Shown: positions 1 through 12,717, counted from the stretch's first letter. The stretch: 64,000 nt of DNA from Solen grandis (GCA_021229015.1 CM037789.1:38365581-38429580), one strand, 5' to 3'. Program-made: numbers and translations. Notes: a model not told the origin generated them from the sequence alone.

Positions 1-271
1 GTTTAGTGTATTTCATTATATGAGTGAGTCATGTAATTCATTATATTAGTAAATCATATTTGAAGTATTTCATTATATTTGTGAATCATGTTTAGTGTAT
101 TTCATTATATGAGTGAGTCATGTAATTCATTATATTAGTAAATCATATTTGAAGTATTTCATTATATTTGTGAATCATATTTGAAGTATTTCATTATATT
201 TGTGAATCATATTTGAAGTATTTCATTATATTTGAGAATCATATTTGAAGTATTTCATTATATTTGTGAAT
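1..271. repeat. 32-bp tandem repeat with 89-bp higher-order unit
   Basis: Units of about 32 bp built on 'gaagtatttcattatatt' followed by 'gtgaatcat' run from the window edge to about 270. The first 89 bp (from 'gtttagtgta') recur from position 90, so two variant monomers plus a standard monomer form a higher-order repeat. Four standard monomers then follow. The array is cut by the window start. All frames are AT-rich and no coding sense is seen. Confidence 0.9.
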
Positions 272-2770
272 CATGTTTATTGCTTTATGTGAATCCATGG
301 TTTCGCTGCCTATGAACAATATCACTTTCATTGCGACTCATTTTCCCCCCAAGCATTAAACATGTTTAAATCTATATTCTCCTCATACACCAACACACAA
401 GTTAGTATTTTTACAACTTTACAACTGCATGTATGCCATCTTCAGAAAACAATTTATCTTGCGGTGGCTTTTTTCTCGATTAACCCCTATGTCAAACGAA
501 GATTGAGGGCGATAGTTTTCAAAGAAAGTTACACATTTCTTTGACCACAAATCGATCTCGAAACCGATTCACACAGTGTGTAAATTCCAATAGAATCCCC
601 CACCCCCAATAGGGCAAAATAGAGCGGTAATGTTAATTCAATTCATGGAGAATTTGTCAATTCCGGATAATTCTTTCTACTTTACGGCCTGTCGACATCG
701 GGCCTTTGTAATCGAATTTTCGTCTGTGTAACGTGATAATGTAAATATTAATCAAATTGGCTTGTTTTTACAACGATCCTTCTTTCTTGCTGTGGTAGCA
801 TCTACGGAAGATTGGCTTTCAGCTAGCTAAACAGTGAAACATGGAAGGGTTGTTGAAATAGTGATGGTACGTTTAGTTCTCTCTCAGAACAATGTAATAC
901 TAAATAACATTTATCATATGTGGAATTTTGCACTTATTAATGTATTAATGTTTATATTTATGTATGTTTGTATGCCTGCATGTGTGTGCGTATGTATGTG
1001 TGTGTGAATTCGTGCGCTAGCGCACCTGTGTACCTTACTTCGAGAAAACTCGTACCTTGCGGTCTTTCACGGTGTAAGGATAAGGGTTTAGGTTTGGACT
1101 AGTCTTACATGGGATACAACGCGAACAGAAACGCCACACTAAGTGTGTATCGTGTGTACGTACATGCATGAATAACTTGATGGTGCATTCTGTATTTTTC
1201 AATGCTAAATTATTCATATTTGTAGATAAGATGCATGTCTGTCCGTCCGTTTGTCTCAATCATGAATATTTGTTATGTGCAGAGGAAGCAGTGAAAAGCC
1301 GCGGGAACAGATGTTCCAAGCACAGAAGCTGCCGGGACAGGCAATAAACCTCTATACCCACCGTAAGAGGATTACACTTCATAACTTAATAGCAATAATC
1401 ATTGGGCTAAGCAAGAATCACGTAGAGAAAGCTCCTGAAAAATGGAAACAAAACGAAAACAAATCCACGTGTCGGGCACGCGCGCAAGTGGCAGGTCAAA
1501 AATGAAAGCGCTAACAGACATGTTTCTCTGTTTGACATTGTGGTATGAGTGAATTTTCTGTTGAAAATCGGATTAATTTAATGATTGTTAAGTCCAGCCT
1601 GTAGCGGTGTGTGTGTGTGGTACAACTTGTAAAGATAAAATGGACCAAATAACATGGGCAAACTTGATCATTTGACTTATAACGACCATTTAAATATGCA
1701 ATTTGGATTTAATTAGGTCATACTATTTACAGGATATTATTCAATGAGCGTTTCATTTTTGTATAATCTAGATACATGCTTCAAGTGCTTAATGAGAAAA
1801 AAAAACATTTGGGAGAGAACAGACGGCATCTCAAAGCAAACTAAAAGAACATTTGTATCACACAATGTAAGTTTCATACACCGTATGAAAATCGTTTGAA
1901 TGAGTTTTGCGAGCATTTTAAACGTTTTCTAGACCAAAATAATGGATTTTAGGTTGGTTTTAAAAAAAGTCGTTTGAGTAATGCCGAATGCATTAATAAC
2001 AATTCACATTTCTGACTTTGAAGAGGGAGGAAAATGGGCCTATCTGTCATGATGAAGTCGGATGAAGAGTTAAACGAAAATGCAACTTGACACGAATACA
2101 CAAATTACTGGATGAAACAAAAGTTTGGGAGAAAATGTTACTAGATTCTGCAAATGTATTTTATCTTCAAGTTAAAGGTGAAAACTATATATTTACTGAT
2201 GCATTGCATGTTGTAAACTAATAAAAGACATTAAGTATATAGTTTCTTTGTAGAATATTTACCATTAAAAATACAAACCAATATAATGAATGAGCTGAGG
2301 AAAGTATAGCTCAACGTTGTCTTTTTGAAATATGCAATTAACGTTTTAAAGTTAATCGAATAAGTACCACAAATGTATAATTGTTTGCGTATATTCACAC
2401 ATGTAACTGCAAACATAATCAGAGACATCGCGATTAGTTAATTGGGGTAATTCTAATTAAGTCAATTTTTAACTTGATTAACTACACGGATTTCAAAGAA
2501 AGGGATGGCGTATGAAAATTTATGTGTAATTTGCTGTGATGCCACTGATGAACACTTTCGCATTATACATTAAACAGGAGGAAATCAGTCACTGGAGAAA
2601 AAACATCATGTCCGGATGGGCGAAATACCTCTTTTATAAAACCAACTTGGGGACGTCGTCTTCTGGTCTTTATAATGAGGTGATTTGATTATCGAGTTGA
2701 ATACATGTAATTTGAAACATTTGAAAAGGGTAATAAAATTATCAGTCTGAATAGCGGTGGTTCTTATACT
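272..2770. other. AT-rich non-coding stretch
   Basis: Only short chance ORFs are present (the longest about 75 codons, without recognisable motifs). There is an imperfect tg-rich run near 965-1010. I see no gene, RNA or mobile-element end. Confidence 0.5.
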
Positions 2771-2937
2771 GATGTCTCTGTAGCCGAGTGGTTACAGATG
2801 CTGAATTACAATTCGCCGACCTTGGTTCAAGGCCCGGTCTGGACTTCGGATTTTTGCATGTGGGGAAGCCCCCAAGTCGGCTAATTTCCAACAGAAGAAG
2901 ATCCTACATACATCTCTGTCTCAGTGAACTGAGAAGC
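2771..2937 (+). mobile_element. tRNA-derived SINE
   Basis: The head has a polymerase III A box (tagccgagtgg, 2781-2791) and a B-box-like 'ggttcaaggcc' about 40 bp downstream, giving a tRNA-like arm order. It is followed by 'gacttcggattttt' and 'gcatgtggggaagcc'. The minus-strand SINE at 58396-58650 has the same head-to-body order, so the two are relatives. The body ends near 2937 ('gtctcagtgaactgagaag'). No clear target-site duplication was found. It is a SINE and not a tRNA gene, because the acceptor stem does not close. Confidence 0.75.
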
Positions 2938-4211
2938 TAAATTTAAGATATTATAACTTTTTTCGCTGGTTTAGCTATAATTCACAAATTATTTAAATAA
3001 AGTTATATGAATCAAATCAAACACTTTGATTTTGATAAAGGAAGATAAGCAATATTATACATGAGTATTTAAGGAAACTAGTCACACCGTGGGGGCTCGT
3101 TTTTCAAGGATAAACTGATAAACTTCATTTTAGCAATTGCAGTAGGGGGCAATTAGGTGACCATTTGTGCCAAATAAAATTAAATTCTGACCATTTGTTT
3201 CAGAGATGATTTTTGAAATGTTCTTTATATAATGATTTTAGTTGTGTGTGACATAGTCACAGTACCTACTTTCTGAGCATTCGTTTCTCTAATTTGGAAA
3301 CCGGAAAACCTCTCGATTTTATAGAAATGATCGAACGTTTAAACATAACCCAAAATAACAGCAAAATTGTTGAAAACTCAATTTTGTGTCAAATAAATAG
3401 TTACGGGACACAATAATTGCATGTGGCATAAAAGCACAAAGAACTAATTTCTCTATTATGTTGCGAAACTGTCACTTTACCATGCGGAGGAATATACTTT
3501 GTTTTGATGCAAAGGTGACTCTTAAATAATTTTCGATAGTAAATATTCTGTCATTTAATGGTGTTACAATAATTCATATAGAAAGCTTGAACTCCGATAC
3601 AAATCCGCGTAACTTACTAATAATCACATCAAGCTATCGACCTCAGATACCTCCAGGGGTTATTTGTTACACTATAAATGACCGAAACCCGTATATCCAC
3701 TATACGAAGTTATTATAAAGCCACTAATGTTTGCATAATTACTTGAACCAATAGAGACTGTGCCGTGAGTAGTACAAATCAAAGCGCTGAGAGCGCTGAG
3801 AGAACAGTATAGGTTAATTTAATAAACGGGGGTCAAATTTAACTTTGCATTACCAAGGTCGTTACAAGAAATTAAAGATGAACATCATTTGTTTTAACGG
3901 ACTGCTAACAATTAGCACATCGCCACTCTTACTCTCCCTATTTCTATAGCCTACGGTTCATAAGATTTATTTTAATATGCATATATAAATAAAAAGGAAA
4001 CAAATCAAACCAACAATCGTTCATTATTTTGATATAAGTTTGGTATCTGGCAAAAACTAAGTTACCCAGCATATCTGCAGGTCGTCAAACCCTCTTTCAC
4101 TCGAGACACACACAACTACAGTGCCTTCAGCGCTTTGATTCACTGTTGAGATCTGAGTTACTCGTATATCATCATGTCCTAGTGCCAAAACACAGGATAC
4201 GGAACCATGGA
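2938..4211. repeat. Non-coding stretch with two dispersed-repeat relics
   Basis: At about 3150-3215, 'gtgccaaataaaattaaattctgacc' in substance matches 18945-18975 and 37985-38010, and in reverse 51860-51900: one dispersed family in both orientations. At about 3770-4075, 'gcgctgagagaacag', 'aataaacg.gg.tcaaatt' and a later 'cattattt' block parallel 40080-40400, an older diverged repeat pair. No coding potential is visible. Confidence 0.55.
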
Positions 4212-4445
4212 TTTCACATAAATAAACCGGCCCTGGTGTCGCTTGGTTTTGAAGCCGGTGTTTGTGGGTTCGATCCCCACTGGTAAATGACTTACCGTTT
4301 CCTTCTGAAGGTAATTCGTCTCGTCTTATGTTAACTACAGGGATGCGTGTTTAAGTTTCAGTACTGTCAAAACAAAAGAGGTGAACTGGCCATCTGTTAG
4401 CCTTTGGTGGCATAAAATGGCGTTAAATTATTCAAATGAAATTAA
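4212..4445 (+). mobile_element. tRNA-derived SINE, diverged A box
   Basis: A strong B box (gggttcgatcccc, near 4267-4279) lies about 45 bp after a weak A-box-like 'ggtgtcgcttgg'. An unrelated body and an 'aaatggcgttaaatt...aaataaac' tail follow, as in bivalve SINEs. This is a different family from the 2771 and 12411 copies. Flanking duplications are not evident. Confidence 0.6.
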
Positions 4446-5808
4446 ATAAACCAAGTTTAACACACAAAATGAAGAACATAAAATGAAAAAGAACTCATTG
4501 CTGTCACATGTTTAAAGGTGTGTGTTTTTAATTTCACAGGGGAGTTGCAGTTGCAGCATTGGGGTATAATACATAATGGACTAACTATTGAAAACTTTCA
4601 GTGGCTATGAACAATAATAGTTTTACTGCGACATGCGTGGCAGAATTAAACAATTCTACAGGATGACAAACGAATTGAAACCAGAAATATCTTTAAAAAG
4701 GATACTCGGCCGTGGTAACCAGCTTGATGATTAGTGTCTGAATGGTTTAACATGTAATAGATTTTGTTTTTGGTTTAATAGTTGTGTAATGCCTGTGTCA
4801 GTGCAGCTCTTTGAAACACCACGGATCCAAATAATTTGTACAATCTTGGTAGACACTTACCGCCTTAAAACATCTGCGCATTAAGACTTCGTTTCGCGGG
4901 CTACAAAACGAAACCGGATGTTACGTTTTTGTTGAATATAGGATCTGCCAGGGTCGAACAATCAATTCCGAAATCTATGTGTTTCCTTTTTTTTAGCGTT
5001 CTACTCTGTCATTTTACCTTAAAAGGGTGCAGTGTCTTATTATTCGGGTGCAGTGTCTTACTATTCGGGACAAATCGTTCGCAGGGGAAGAAAACTTCAA
5101 CTTTTAAAACAAACAGAGATCTAAAGAATTCGTTTCCGCAACTCCTTTTCTTTTCTTTTGACTAATTTTACAATGAACAATGGGAATTTAGCAAAGTATA
5201 CAATAACCAATGGAAAGCCTAATTTTATTCCGCTTCATTACTGTGTATTTCATAGGAAATCAGGGTGAAAATAAACGGCCTAACGGCCGAAAAAAAAAAG
5301 AAAGATAATATGGTGTTAACAAAATGCACAGGTTAAAAATTGAGCTGTATAATCTGTTGTCCGTTATTAGTGTGGTAACATTAACATTGAATCGGGTACG
5401 AATGACGCCAAGAGTCCCACTTAATACTGCACATATCAGTCATACCTATGCTGTATGAATATATGTGAACATCCTGGTTTATACGCACGCAGGACAACAG
5501 CGTCTTCCTTCCGAGCGTTCGTAGAAACGCCATGCAACTATAAATTGGAGAACTCTCAAATATAAATAATATGACCCGTGTAGTTGACATGGGGACACAA
5601 AACCGATTGTGTTGCTTTGTATCACTCTTTTAACGTGGCTGCGAGTCGGGGGCCTCGCAGAAGAATTAGATGTATTTTTGAACAATACGAAGAACCCACC
5701 ATACCAAACGGTGTTCCCCAGAAATGTTACTATATTTAGACTTAAAAGTCTCGCAAACAGTTCAAATGCAAATAACACAACTACGGAATGGTTTCTGAAT
5801 AACCGTGA

Positions 5809-5811
<3 letters not shown>
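4446..5811. other. Non-coding stretch
   Basis: A perfect short duplication of 'gggtgcagtgtctta' sits at 5025-5065 (about 25-bp period, two copies). The longest open frame (132 codons, minus strand, 5479-5877) runs into the TA microsatellite and shows no motif. Nothing else is recognised. Confidence 0.45.

Positions 5812-5845
<34 letters not shown>
5812..5845. repeat. (TA)n microsatellite
   Basis: About 17 uninterrupted TA dinucleotides. Confidence 0.95.
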
Positions 5846-5850
<5 letters not shown>

Positions 5851-5927
5851 GGTTCGTAACGGAGCTAAATCCGACACAAAAATCAGCTCGTTCCTAATAT
5901 AGATATATTAGGAAATTAGCAAACCCC

Positions 5928-6035
5928 GTGGGGGCAACCAGAGTTCTGCATGGATCAATGTTTTGTGAAGGCCAGCCCAAGGATGATTCATGCCAAGTTC
6001 CATCATTTTTCTCAATTGTGTTGGACCCCCCACCC
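5928..6035 (+). repeat. Dispersed repeat copy ('gcaaccagagttctgca' family)
   Basis: 'ggcaaccagagttctgca' followed by 'ggatca', 'aaggatgattcatgccaag' and 'catcattttt' matches 19011-19110 and 38048-38150, and in reverse orientation about 51690-51800. It is a family with at least four copies in this window. It has no coding content. Confidence 0.7.
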
Positions 6036-6795
6036 CCACCCCTGCTAGATCCGCGCATTGGGATCGACATTTGTACATTTGTGACATACCGTACAGTTGA
6101 GCGCTCGTTACAGATTCTTTATGATTAAGTACAGTAGCGTCCTCTCCCTAGACACCCATTCAGCTCCTTAAATAACCAGAATTTAATTTCTTAGGCCCTT
6201 GCCTCATCCGGTGGCTAATGCCCAAGATAGCTTTTACACCCGACTTGTGAAAGGGGCAACGTAGAGATAGTGATAGCCTTGAACATGCCCAGAACATTTC
6301 ACCGGAAATACAATCAGATAGTTCCTGGTTCCTGTGTTTCATTGTAATGATACAACAGGGACCATGCCCTACCCACAAGAGAGAGTACGGACTTAATGAC
6401 GTTGTAATAAGTCTAGCGGCATCTTAGAATTACCAAAGTTCTTAATTGCCTTTAAGACGTTATTTTGAGAACATTATCGGTTCTATATGCGATAAAGGAC
6501 AATTGCATTTTAGAAAATATATGGTGGAATTAACAATATGTAGAAGGGTGAAGGGTCTTTGGTTCGATCCATGGACAAACCCAGTCGTAAAAATTGTAAT
6601 TGTAATTCTGTGTTGGTTATTCGTACTTGATTGCAGGTCTATATGTGTCAATATAGAAGTCGATAAGGCTTCGTTGTGAAAGAATGGTACTAAAACCAAT
6701 AATGCAAGTTGGGCGATTTAAAAAAAATACTTTAAACGGACACGCAGTCCCCTAAAAATGAAGGAGTGGGAAATACAGCGGACACAAAGGAATAT
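6036..6795. other. Non-coding stretch
   Basis: Contains a lone B-box-like 'tggttcgatccatgg' near 6561 without an A box, and a C-rich run at 6028-6043. No gene is recognised. Confidence 0.4.
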
Positions 6796-7130
6796 TTCCT
6801 TTACAACATGCATCTTAACACTTTCTTACATACAGCATGAGTTTTAACCTTTTCTTACACACAACACAAGTGTTAACATTTGCTTACATACAATATGAGT
6901 TTTATTATCTTTACACAGAGCATGAGTTTTAACAGCATGAGTTTTAATTTTCTTACAACATACAACATGAGTTTTAACCTTTTCTTACGTAAAACACGAG
7001 TTTTAACCTTTATGACGTTGAGCATGAGTTTTAACCTCTTCTTACATAAATGAGTTTTAACCTTTTCTTACATAAATGAGTTTTAACCTTTTCGTACATA
7101 GAACATGAGTTTTAAACTTTTCTTACAAAC
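6796..7130. repeat. ~29-31 bp degenerate minisatellite
   Basis: About 11 copies of a unit around 'catgagttttaacc' plus 'ttttcttacata' with frequent indels; some units lose the 'acagcatg' part. This reads as an old, length-variable array. Confidence 0.85.
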
Positions 7131-8217
7131 AGTACGTATTGATAAGAATGCTGGTAAATTCTGACATACTGTGAAATATGTCCGTCTGTTTTGAGTCGAG
7201 TACAACAGTTAGAGTAACACATCAAAATCTGGTTTCAGCCAACCATCAGCTAAGTTCGCGGCATTGGATCGCTTGTTCCTAGATAATTCTGACTTTTACC
7301 ATCCTTGGTATCAAAAGATATATGGTAGGCGATCTCTTTCTTGTATAATTCCTACATTTGGTAATAGGTACATGATTGAATAGGTAACATCTAGATATAT
7401 TACACCTGTACACAGACGGACCTAGTCACTAGTCAGATAATAAGTAGTTTCACTGGTGCAGATGTGCCCACAATGTAACATCACAAACGATTTATTGGCG
7501 GGTAGGAGTTCAGCCGGGCCCAATGTTTTGACTGTCAGCCGGGCCCAGTGCTTTAACTTTCATAAGTAACGTACTTAAATAAGGTATCCCCCACATTTCT
7601 ATTTTATTTCAGAGCAGTTTTATTTTACAGAATATCTCTTGTAGTCACATTTTAAGAGCATTGATTGTTATACACTTCGGGGTTATTGTATTAGAAAGTG
7701 CACAAGAAGCAACTAAAACACACAAAATGGTAAACTCTTTGTATTATTTAGACTCATTTAATGCCATGGCAAATTGAGTTGACCCTGATCAGACTGCTCA
7801 TTCCCCTGTTTGCTCATACAATATTGCAGTCAGATTCTACAAGTTTGCATAGCGAAGCAAAATTCATTATTCCATATACCATATTAAGCTCGGTTAATTA
7901 ATATAAATCGAATTGTAACTTTGTGTACGAGTAGTTTTGAGAGAAAGTGTTAAGTATGGCAGGTGTCTATATATATATATTTGTATTCAGGATATTTTCA
8001 GACAGTAGAAATTTGAATTACCGGTAGCATATGTCACTTACCATATATGCCGTCAAATAACTATTACATGTACTTACTTGCTGGGCAGTATTTCATGAAT
8101 TTGAAAACTATGGCAGTTATTAATCTGCCATATTACAGAATCACGCCGAAAAAAAAAGTGGCATGATATAATACCCTGTGATACCACAAACACACAGAGA
8201 GCCGACAGTCCTGCAAC

Positions 8218-8220
<3 letters not shown>
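7131..8220. other. Non-coding stretch
   Basis: Contains a 30-bp tandem duplication around 'tcagccgggccca' at 7511-7560 and a short TA run at 7968-7980. No coding signal is seen. Confidence 0.45.

Positions 8221-8254
<34 letters not shown>
8221..8254. repeat. (TG)n microsatellite
   Basis: Seventeen TG units, directly abutting the SINE fragment that follows; probably seeded by that SINE's tail or insertion. Confidence 0.95.
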
Positions 8255-8255
<1 letters not shown>

Positions 8256-8335
8256 CATACATGTAGCGGTCGGGGATGAAACTCCCAACCTCCCGACACT
8301 AAGATCTCAGCCATAGGGGAAGGAAACATATCTTT
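8255..8335 (-). mobile_element. tRNA-derived SINE head, degraded
   Basis: On the minus strand, 'tatggctgagatctt' (A-box-like) is followed by 'gggaggttgggagtttcatccc' in substance. It parallels the 'gggaggtcgtgggttcgat' B-box region of the intact SINE at 12411-12717. Only the tRNA-like head remains. Confidence 0.55.
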
Positions 8336-8703
8336 TGTTCCTTTTTTTTTCGGATTGCATGATCGGTGATTATGCGGATACATGTATGTTTGTGTAATCA
8401 CAGTCAAGGGAACGTGGCCATACTTCATGAATTAATTGTGGGATTTTTTTTATGTGAAAAATGTAATATATGAAACAAAAATAAATCATTTAAAAATAAA
8501 TCATATGAAACAAAAATAAATCATTTAAAAATACCCCTTCTGAAAGCTAATTATGTCATTTAACTTTTATTTACAAATGCATAAGTCCTACCGTAGTAGG
8601 AAACATTAGCAGCACAAAAAACACATAGATATATAAAGTACAAATAAATGCAATGGAAAACGGCTGGTGGGAATCTATAATCTTTATATGTATTAAGCCT
8701 TCT

Positions 8704-8706
<3 letters not shown>
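8336..8706. other. AT-rich stretch with short tandem 'aaaataaatcat' repeats
   Basis: The motif 'aaaataaatcat' recurs four times at 8478-8535. No gene is seen. Confidence 0.5.

Positions 8707-8739
<33 letters not shown>
8707..8739. repeat. (CT)n microsatellite
   Basis: About 16 CT units. Apparent ORFs across it encode only Ser-Leu or Arg-Glu runs. Confidence 0.95.
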
Positions 8740-8743
<4 letters not shown>

Positions 8744-8848
8744 AGTCTCTCCTCGCTATATCTATTTCTAAATTGCACATGAGCTTTTCTAACAGAGTAT
8801 TTATCATACATAATAACATTAACAATTTAAGTACATGTATTATATATG

Positions 8849-8900
8849 CTCCCCCCCCCCTCTCTCTCTCTCTCTCTCTCCTCTCTCTCACACACACAGT
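8849..8900. repeat. C-run plus (CT)n and (CA)n microsatellite
   Basis: Twelve C followed by about 15 CT units and a short CA run. Confidence 0.9.
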
Positions 8901-9755
8901 ATAGTGTCCTATAAAATATTGACCGGAAGAGACTGTTGCCCTTTCTCAGTTTGACACTTTTAAATTATGGCATTATACATGTACTATCGGCAGCATATTC
9001 TCTTCTTATAACTTCATTGTAGAATAAAAGAAAAATCGAAGGCATTTAAATGGATAGAAAATATTATTTCAAGGATATTTTTATGTTGCTTGTTGCTGTT
9101 GTTTCGAAGTGGTGTGTGAATTTTGCACCGATGAGGAATATAGTACGTATACTCATGTATTGCTTACTACAATTTTATAATAAAAAGTAAAGTAAAATAA
9201 ATTCCTGTCCTTATTTTTATTTATTTTATTTTATTTTTTTAGAGGAAAGTTTAAATCACGCATTTTAAACTTATATTTAGATAAGATGGAATGTCATTTT
9301 ACGGAGTTATTTAATTATCATATTCAAAAATACATTTTTTCTTTTAATATTTTTCTGTCTGTTTATTCAAGTAATTTGTGTCTTTTTTTCACATTGTTAA
9401 AACAGTTAAGATATGTAATGGAAAGTATAGTACAATTTGAAGCCAAATTTAATACCAATTTATTTTGAATACTTTGTTTAGTTCACTGAATAAATATTTG
9501 ACTAAACACCTGTGCAAGGAATACAATCTATTATTAAGTAGTCAGTTTATGCAATAGCTCATGTAGTGTAAACAGTGACAAAGGGGTTTTACCGTGTCGC
9601 ACGTGCACTCAATGGCTGTTTAGTGTGATACGCGAGAATTCGATGGGCAATGACTACTTCTACCGCTTTTCCTTTATAAAGCACATTATAAACGCTTCAT
9701 TTTCTATAAAGGCTAAATATTTTGTAGATACTTTTTCTGTAGAATCTTAATAGAA
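8901..9755. other. AT-rich non-coding stretch
   Basis: Only a 60-codon ORF without motifs (9286-9468), and a 'ttttattta' repeat at 9210-9240. Confidence 0.45.
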
Positions 9756-9838
9756 CCTCACAAACATTATATATATCAACAACTATTATATATGTATCAA
9801 CAAACATTATTATATATATATGTATCAACAAACATTAT
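9756..9838. repeat. Short tandem repeat around 'tatgtatcaacaaacatta'
   Basis: Three to four copies of a roughly 27-bp unit made of 'caacaaacatta' and a TA run lead directly into the hairpin at 9839. Confidence 0.75.
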
Positions 9839-9900
9839 ATATCGAGGGGTGAGAGCGAAACTATGCTAAATGCTTATATTTCGCTCTCACCCCTCGATAT
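9839..9900. repeat. Perfect 22-bp inverted repeat (hairpin)
   Basis: The left arm (9839-9860, containing 'cgaggggtgagagcgaaa') is an exact reverse complement of the right arm (9879-9900) around an 18-nt loop. The arms are GC-rich in an AT-rich setting. No T-run typical of a polymerase III end follows. It could be a miniature inverted-repeat element with almost no interior, or a structured RNA or cruciform site. Confidence 0.9.
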
Positions 9901-12177
9901 GTATTAACAAAAATTCCAGCTCGAAACCCCATTCCATGATTCAATTTTTAAACATTTAGCCATCACAATATTTAGTACACAAACACTGTGAGATTCTCAA
10001 AAGTTAGGTATGACTTTTACCTTCGGGTTCAAACTATGGCTATTAGTTTAAATAGGAATTTGATTATGGTACTCAAATCTGAGTCTGAGAATGTACTAAA
10101 GCATTTTCGATAACACGGGACGTTGGCGTTTAAAGCGAACTCCTTAGAATAAAACAAAACTTTATGTGTCTTGTAGATAGCTGTCCATACATGTACATCT
10201 AAAAGAAAAGGACACTTGGCATCTAATTGCTGTTGTTAATTTCAAATTTACCGTCTTGTAAAATAATTTCAGACAAAAGTCAGACGTCCAGCTAATTACA
10301 GTGGTCTGGTAGAGACATTTACCTACCACAATCTTTTATTCCAGACTGGGACACAACACAGTTTAGGGGCTAAGTGATATTAAGATTACAACCGCTCATC
10401 AACGGTAGCCCAGTCTATTCTAAAATTTATTTGAAAACTATGCATTTAATATGTATAGGTATGAAATATGATACAGTATATGTGTTTATGGCGAATTTGT
10501 GATATCAGTGCCTTTATGTATTAATATATGAAAAAGTAGAAGAAAAAATCAAAATCTCACGGGAAAAGGACGTTAATTCAATGATGTCATAATTTCATTT
10601 GTTTTCTCAAATTTCATTAACTGACAAAATAGAATTAAAGTCATATAAAAATTTTATTAAGAGTATTCAAGGCTATGGCGGGACCAACTTATTTAACCCA
10701 CCACGTATCAAAGACGCGACAAAATGTTGTGTGAAATTGTCCAAGATATACTAGAGAGTTTAAACGCAGAACCATGCTTACCATATATCCGGTATACAAA
10801 AAGTTTATAGCATTTCTTTTAGATGATCACATAAGACAAACTGCCAGATTTCTTGTCAGTGCATTAAATTATAGACGTTAGCTAATTTATTCCTACATAG
10901 AAATACTTTAAATAATTAAAATAATTTAAAATTCATCCAACAAACATTTTCCATCTTACCTTTTATATATACATGCGACTTTTACTGTTATCATGTGTCT
11001 CAACAGTGACTTATATGCCCACTGGGTCGGGTGTTTCATTGCTTAATTTCATTATTGCGTATATTGCATAACGCAGGTCACGTACTTTAATAAAACATTT
11101 ATTTAATTAATTACTGGTAATAAAGTACATATAACATAATGTTTTGATCAAATTATTAATTGATCAAGCTAATCACTGGAGGATAAAAGAGAGCTACATT
11201 TTTTTCAGATATGAATTCATTCAAAATTTAGATTTTGTGGAATAATATTATATGTTTATGAGTATAAAATCATATTTCTTGAAAATATCTATATCCTCAA
11301 AGTCTTACTACTTGCCTTGTTTTAAACATTAAACAATGCACATATGACTTTCTTATATAATTCTAGGACAGATAAACGTATACTTGTTTTATTAGCTCGG
11401 AGAAGGTGATCAAAGTATGAATTTATTATTCATGAAATCTAAAGAAATGAAAATTTATTATGCGCTTACCAAATGAAGAAAAGGAAGATCATTTTAAATG
11501 TTTAAAACCGGTTATAAATATTGTAAAATCACTCACCTAATATACACGTTCTAAGAACAGCATATCCACTAAACAAATAGTATTATCTTGCCTACAATCG
11601 TCATTTCAATAAAGACAACTTAAACGGACTGAGATACAGTATCCTGTAGTAGCAGTATCGTTTATTTTTCTGTTTATGGAAGCAAACAGCATCACTGTCA
11701 GAACTATACTGGACCAATATATCTAAGAACGCTTCTGATTGGTCAATCGATGAAGAGGGCGGAGTCATGAGCTGATATTGCCACCAGTGGAAATCAAGGA
11801 AAAGACAAAAACAAAAACGTAGGTAAGCGATCGTTAATTTTAGCATGATATTTTTATCGCAGGAATAAATCGCAGACAAAATCAGGTGTTATTTTATACA
11901 CAAGTTAGAAAACAAAATTCTGGTAAGGGGAATGCTTTTTCGTGTTTAGTCTAAAAGGAATGAAAAAAATAATACTCTATTGTAAATTTTCAACGTTTTA
12001 AATTCATCTAAATACCGTTTTTCACTTTTTAACGATATCTTTTTGAAACTGTATCTTTTCTATGAACAATTAAAATAATTATAAAATTGACAAAGTTAGA
12101 TGAGACAGAAAAGAGAAAGATAAAACAGATGAACAATGTCTATTGCAACCCCAATAATAAGTTACTTTTGCAGTGAA

Positions 12178-12180
<3 letters not shown>
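9901..12180. other. AT-rich non-coding stretch
   Basis: No long ORF. Around 11725-11775 there is a cluster of promoter-like words: inverted CCAAT ('ctgattggtcaat'), a GC box ('agggcggag') and 'gagtcatgag'. No coding start is visible beside them, so I do not call a promoter. Confidence 0.4.
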
Positions 12181-12212
<32 letters not shown>

Positions 12213-12224
12213 GGGGGGGGGGGG
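12181..12224. repeat. (GT)n followed by G-run
   Basis: About 15 GT units then about 14 G. Confidence 0.95.
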
Positions 12225-12410
12225 CGTTTCTGAAGCATGCATCTTTCAGAAAGACATAACGAAATATTGTGTAACTGTACAAAATGAAACAATTTCTTAA
12301 GATTTTTAAAAGAACTTGACTCGGTATATATAACTATTAATAAAACCGTATTTGATTTGATTTTTTTTTTCAGACATGGTAAATGTCCACCTAAAATCAT
12401 ATAGCTCTTT

Positions 12411-12717
12411 GTTTGTTTATTGGTTTTAAGGTACCACCGACAGTATTTCAGTCATTTGAAGACGATGTCTACTTGAGACAGATATAGTGCTGCCACACTG
12501 TAGTGTCACGCTGTAGACATGTGGCATGATACCACACCACACCCAGTGACATTATCCTGACACCGGGCCAACCTGTCCTGGAACTACCCTTATATGCTGA
12601 GCACCTAACAAGGGAGTACCATTTTTTACGACTTTGGTATGTCGCGGCCGGGGATCGAACCCACGACCTCCCGATTCCGGGGCGGACGCTCTAACCACTA
12701 TTCCACCGGGACCGGTG
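12411..12717 (-). mobile_element. Full-length tRNA-derived SINE with target-site duplication
   Basis: Reading the minus strand from 12717: an A box (tggaatagtgg) and a B box (gggttcgatcccc) form a tRNA-like head. A body follows containing 'tgacactacagtgtggca' and 'ctgtctcaagtagac'. The 3' part ('gactgaaatactgtcggtgg') is shared with the truncated copy at 42041-42180. The insertion is flanked by 12-bp near-identical direct repeats (12399-12410 and 12718-12729, one mismatch). This supports LINE-driven integration. Confidence 0.88.

Noticed and set aside
3770..4075. A second haplotig pair between contig 1 and contig 4 (40080-40400)
   Set aside because: Similarity is patchy and much more diverged than between contigs 2 and 3, so an old dispersed repeat is more likely.
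5479..5902. Overlapping ORFs of 132 and 97 codons on opposite strands
   Set aside because: Both cross the TA microsatellite (Ile-Tyr run) and show no motif.
8560..8904. ORFs with Arg-Glu or Ser-Leu runs
   Set aside because: They are CT/GA microsatellites read in frame.
11725..11775. CCAAT and GC-box cluster as a promoter
   Set aside because: Words of this length occur by chance, and no coding start or CpG enrichment accompanies them.
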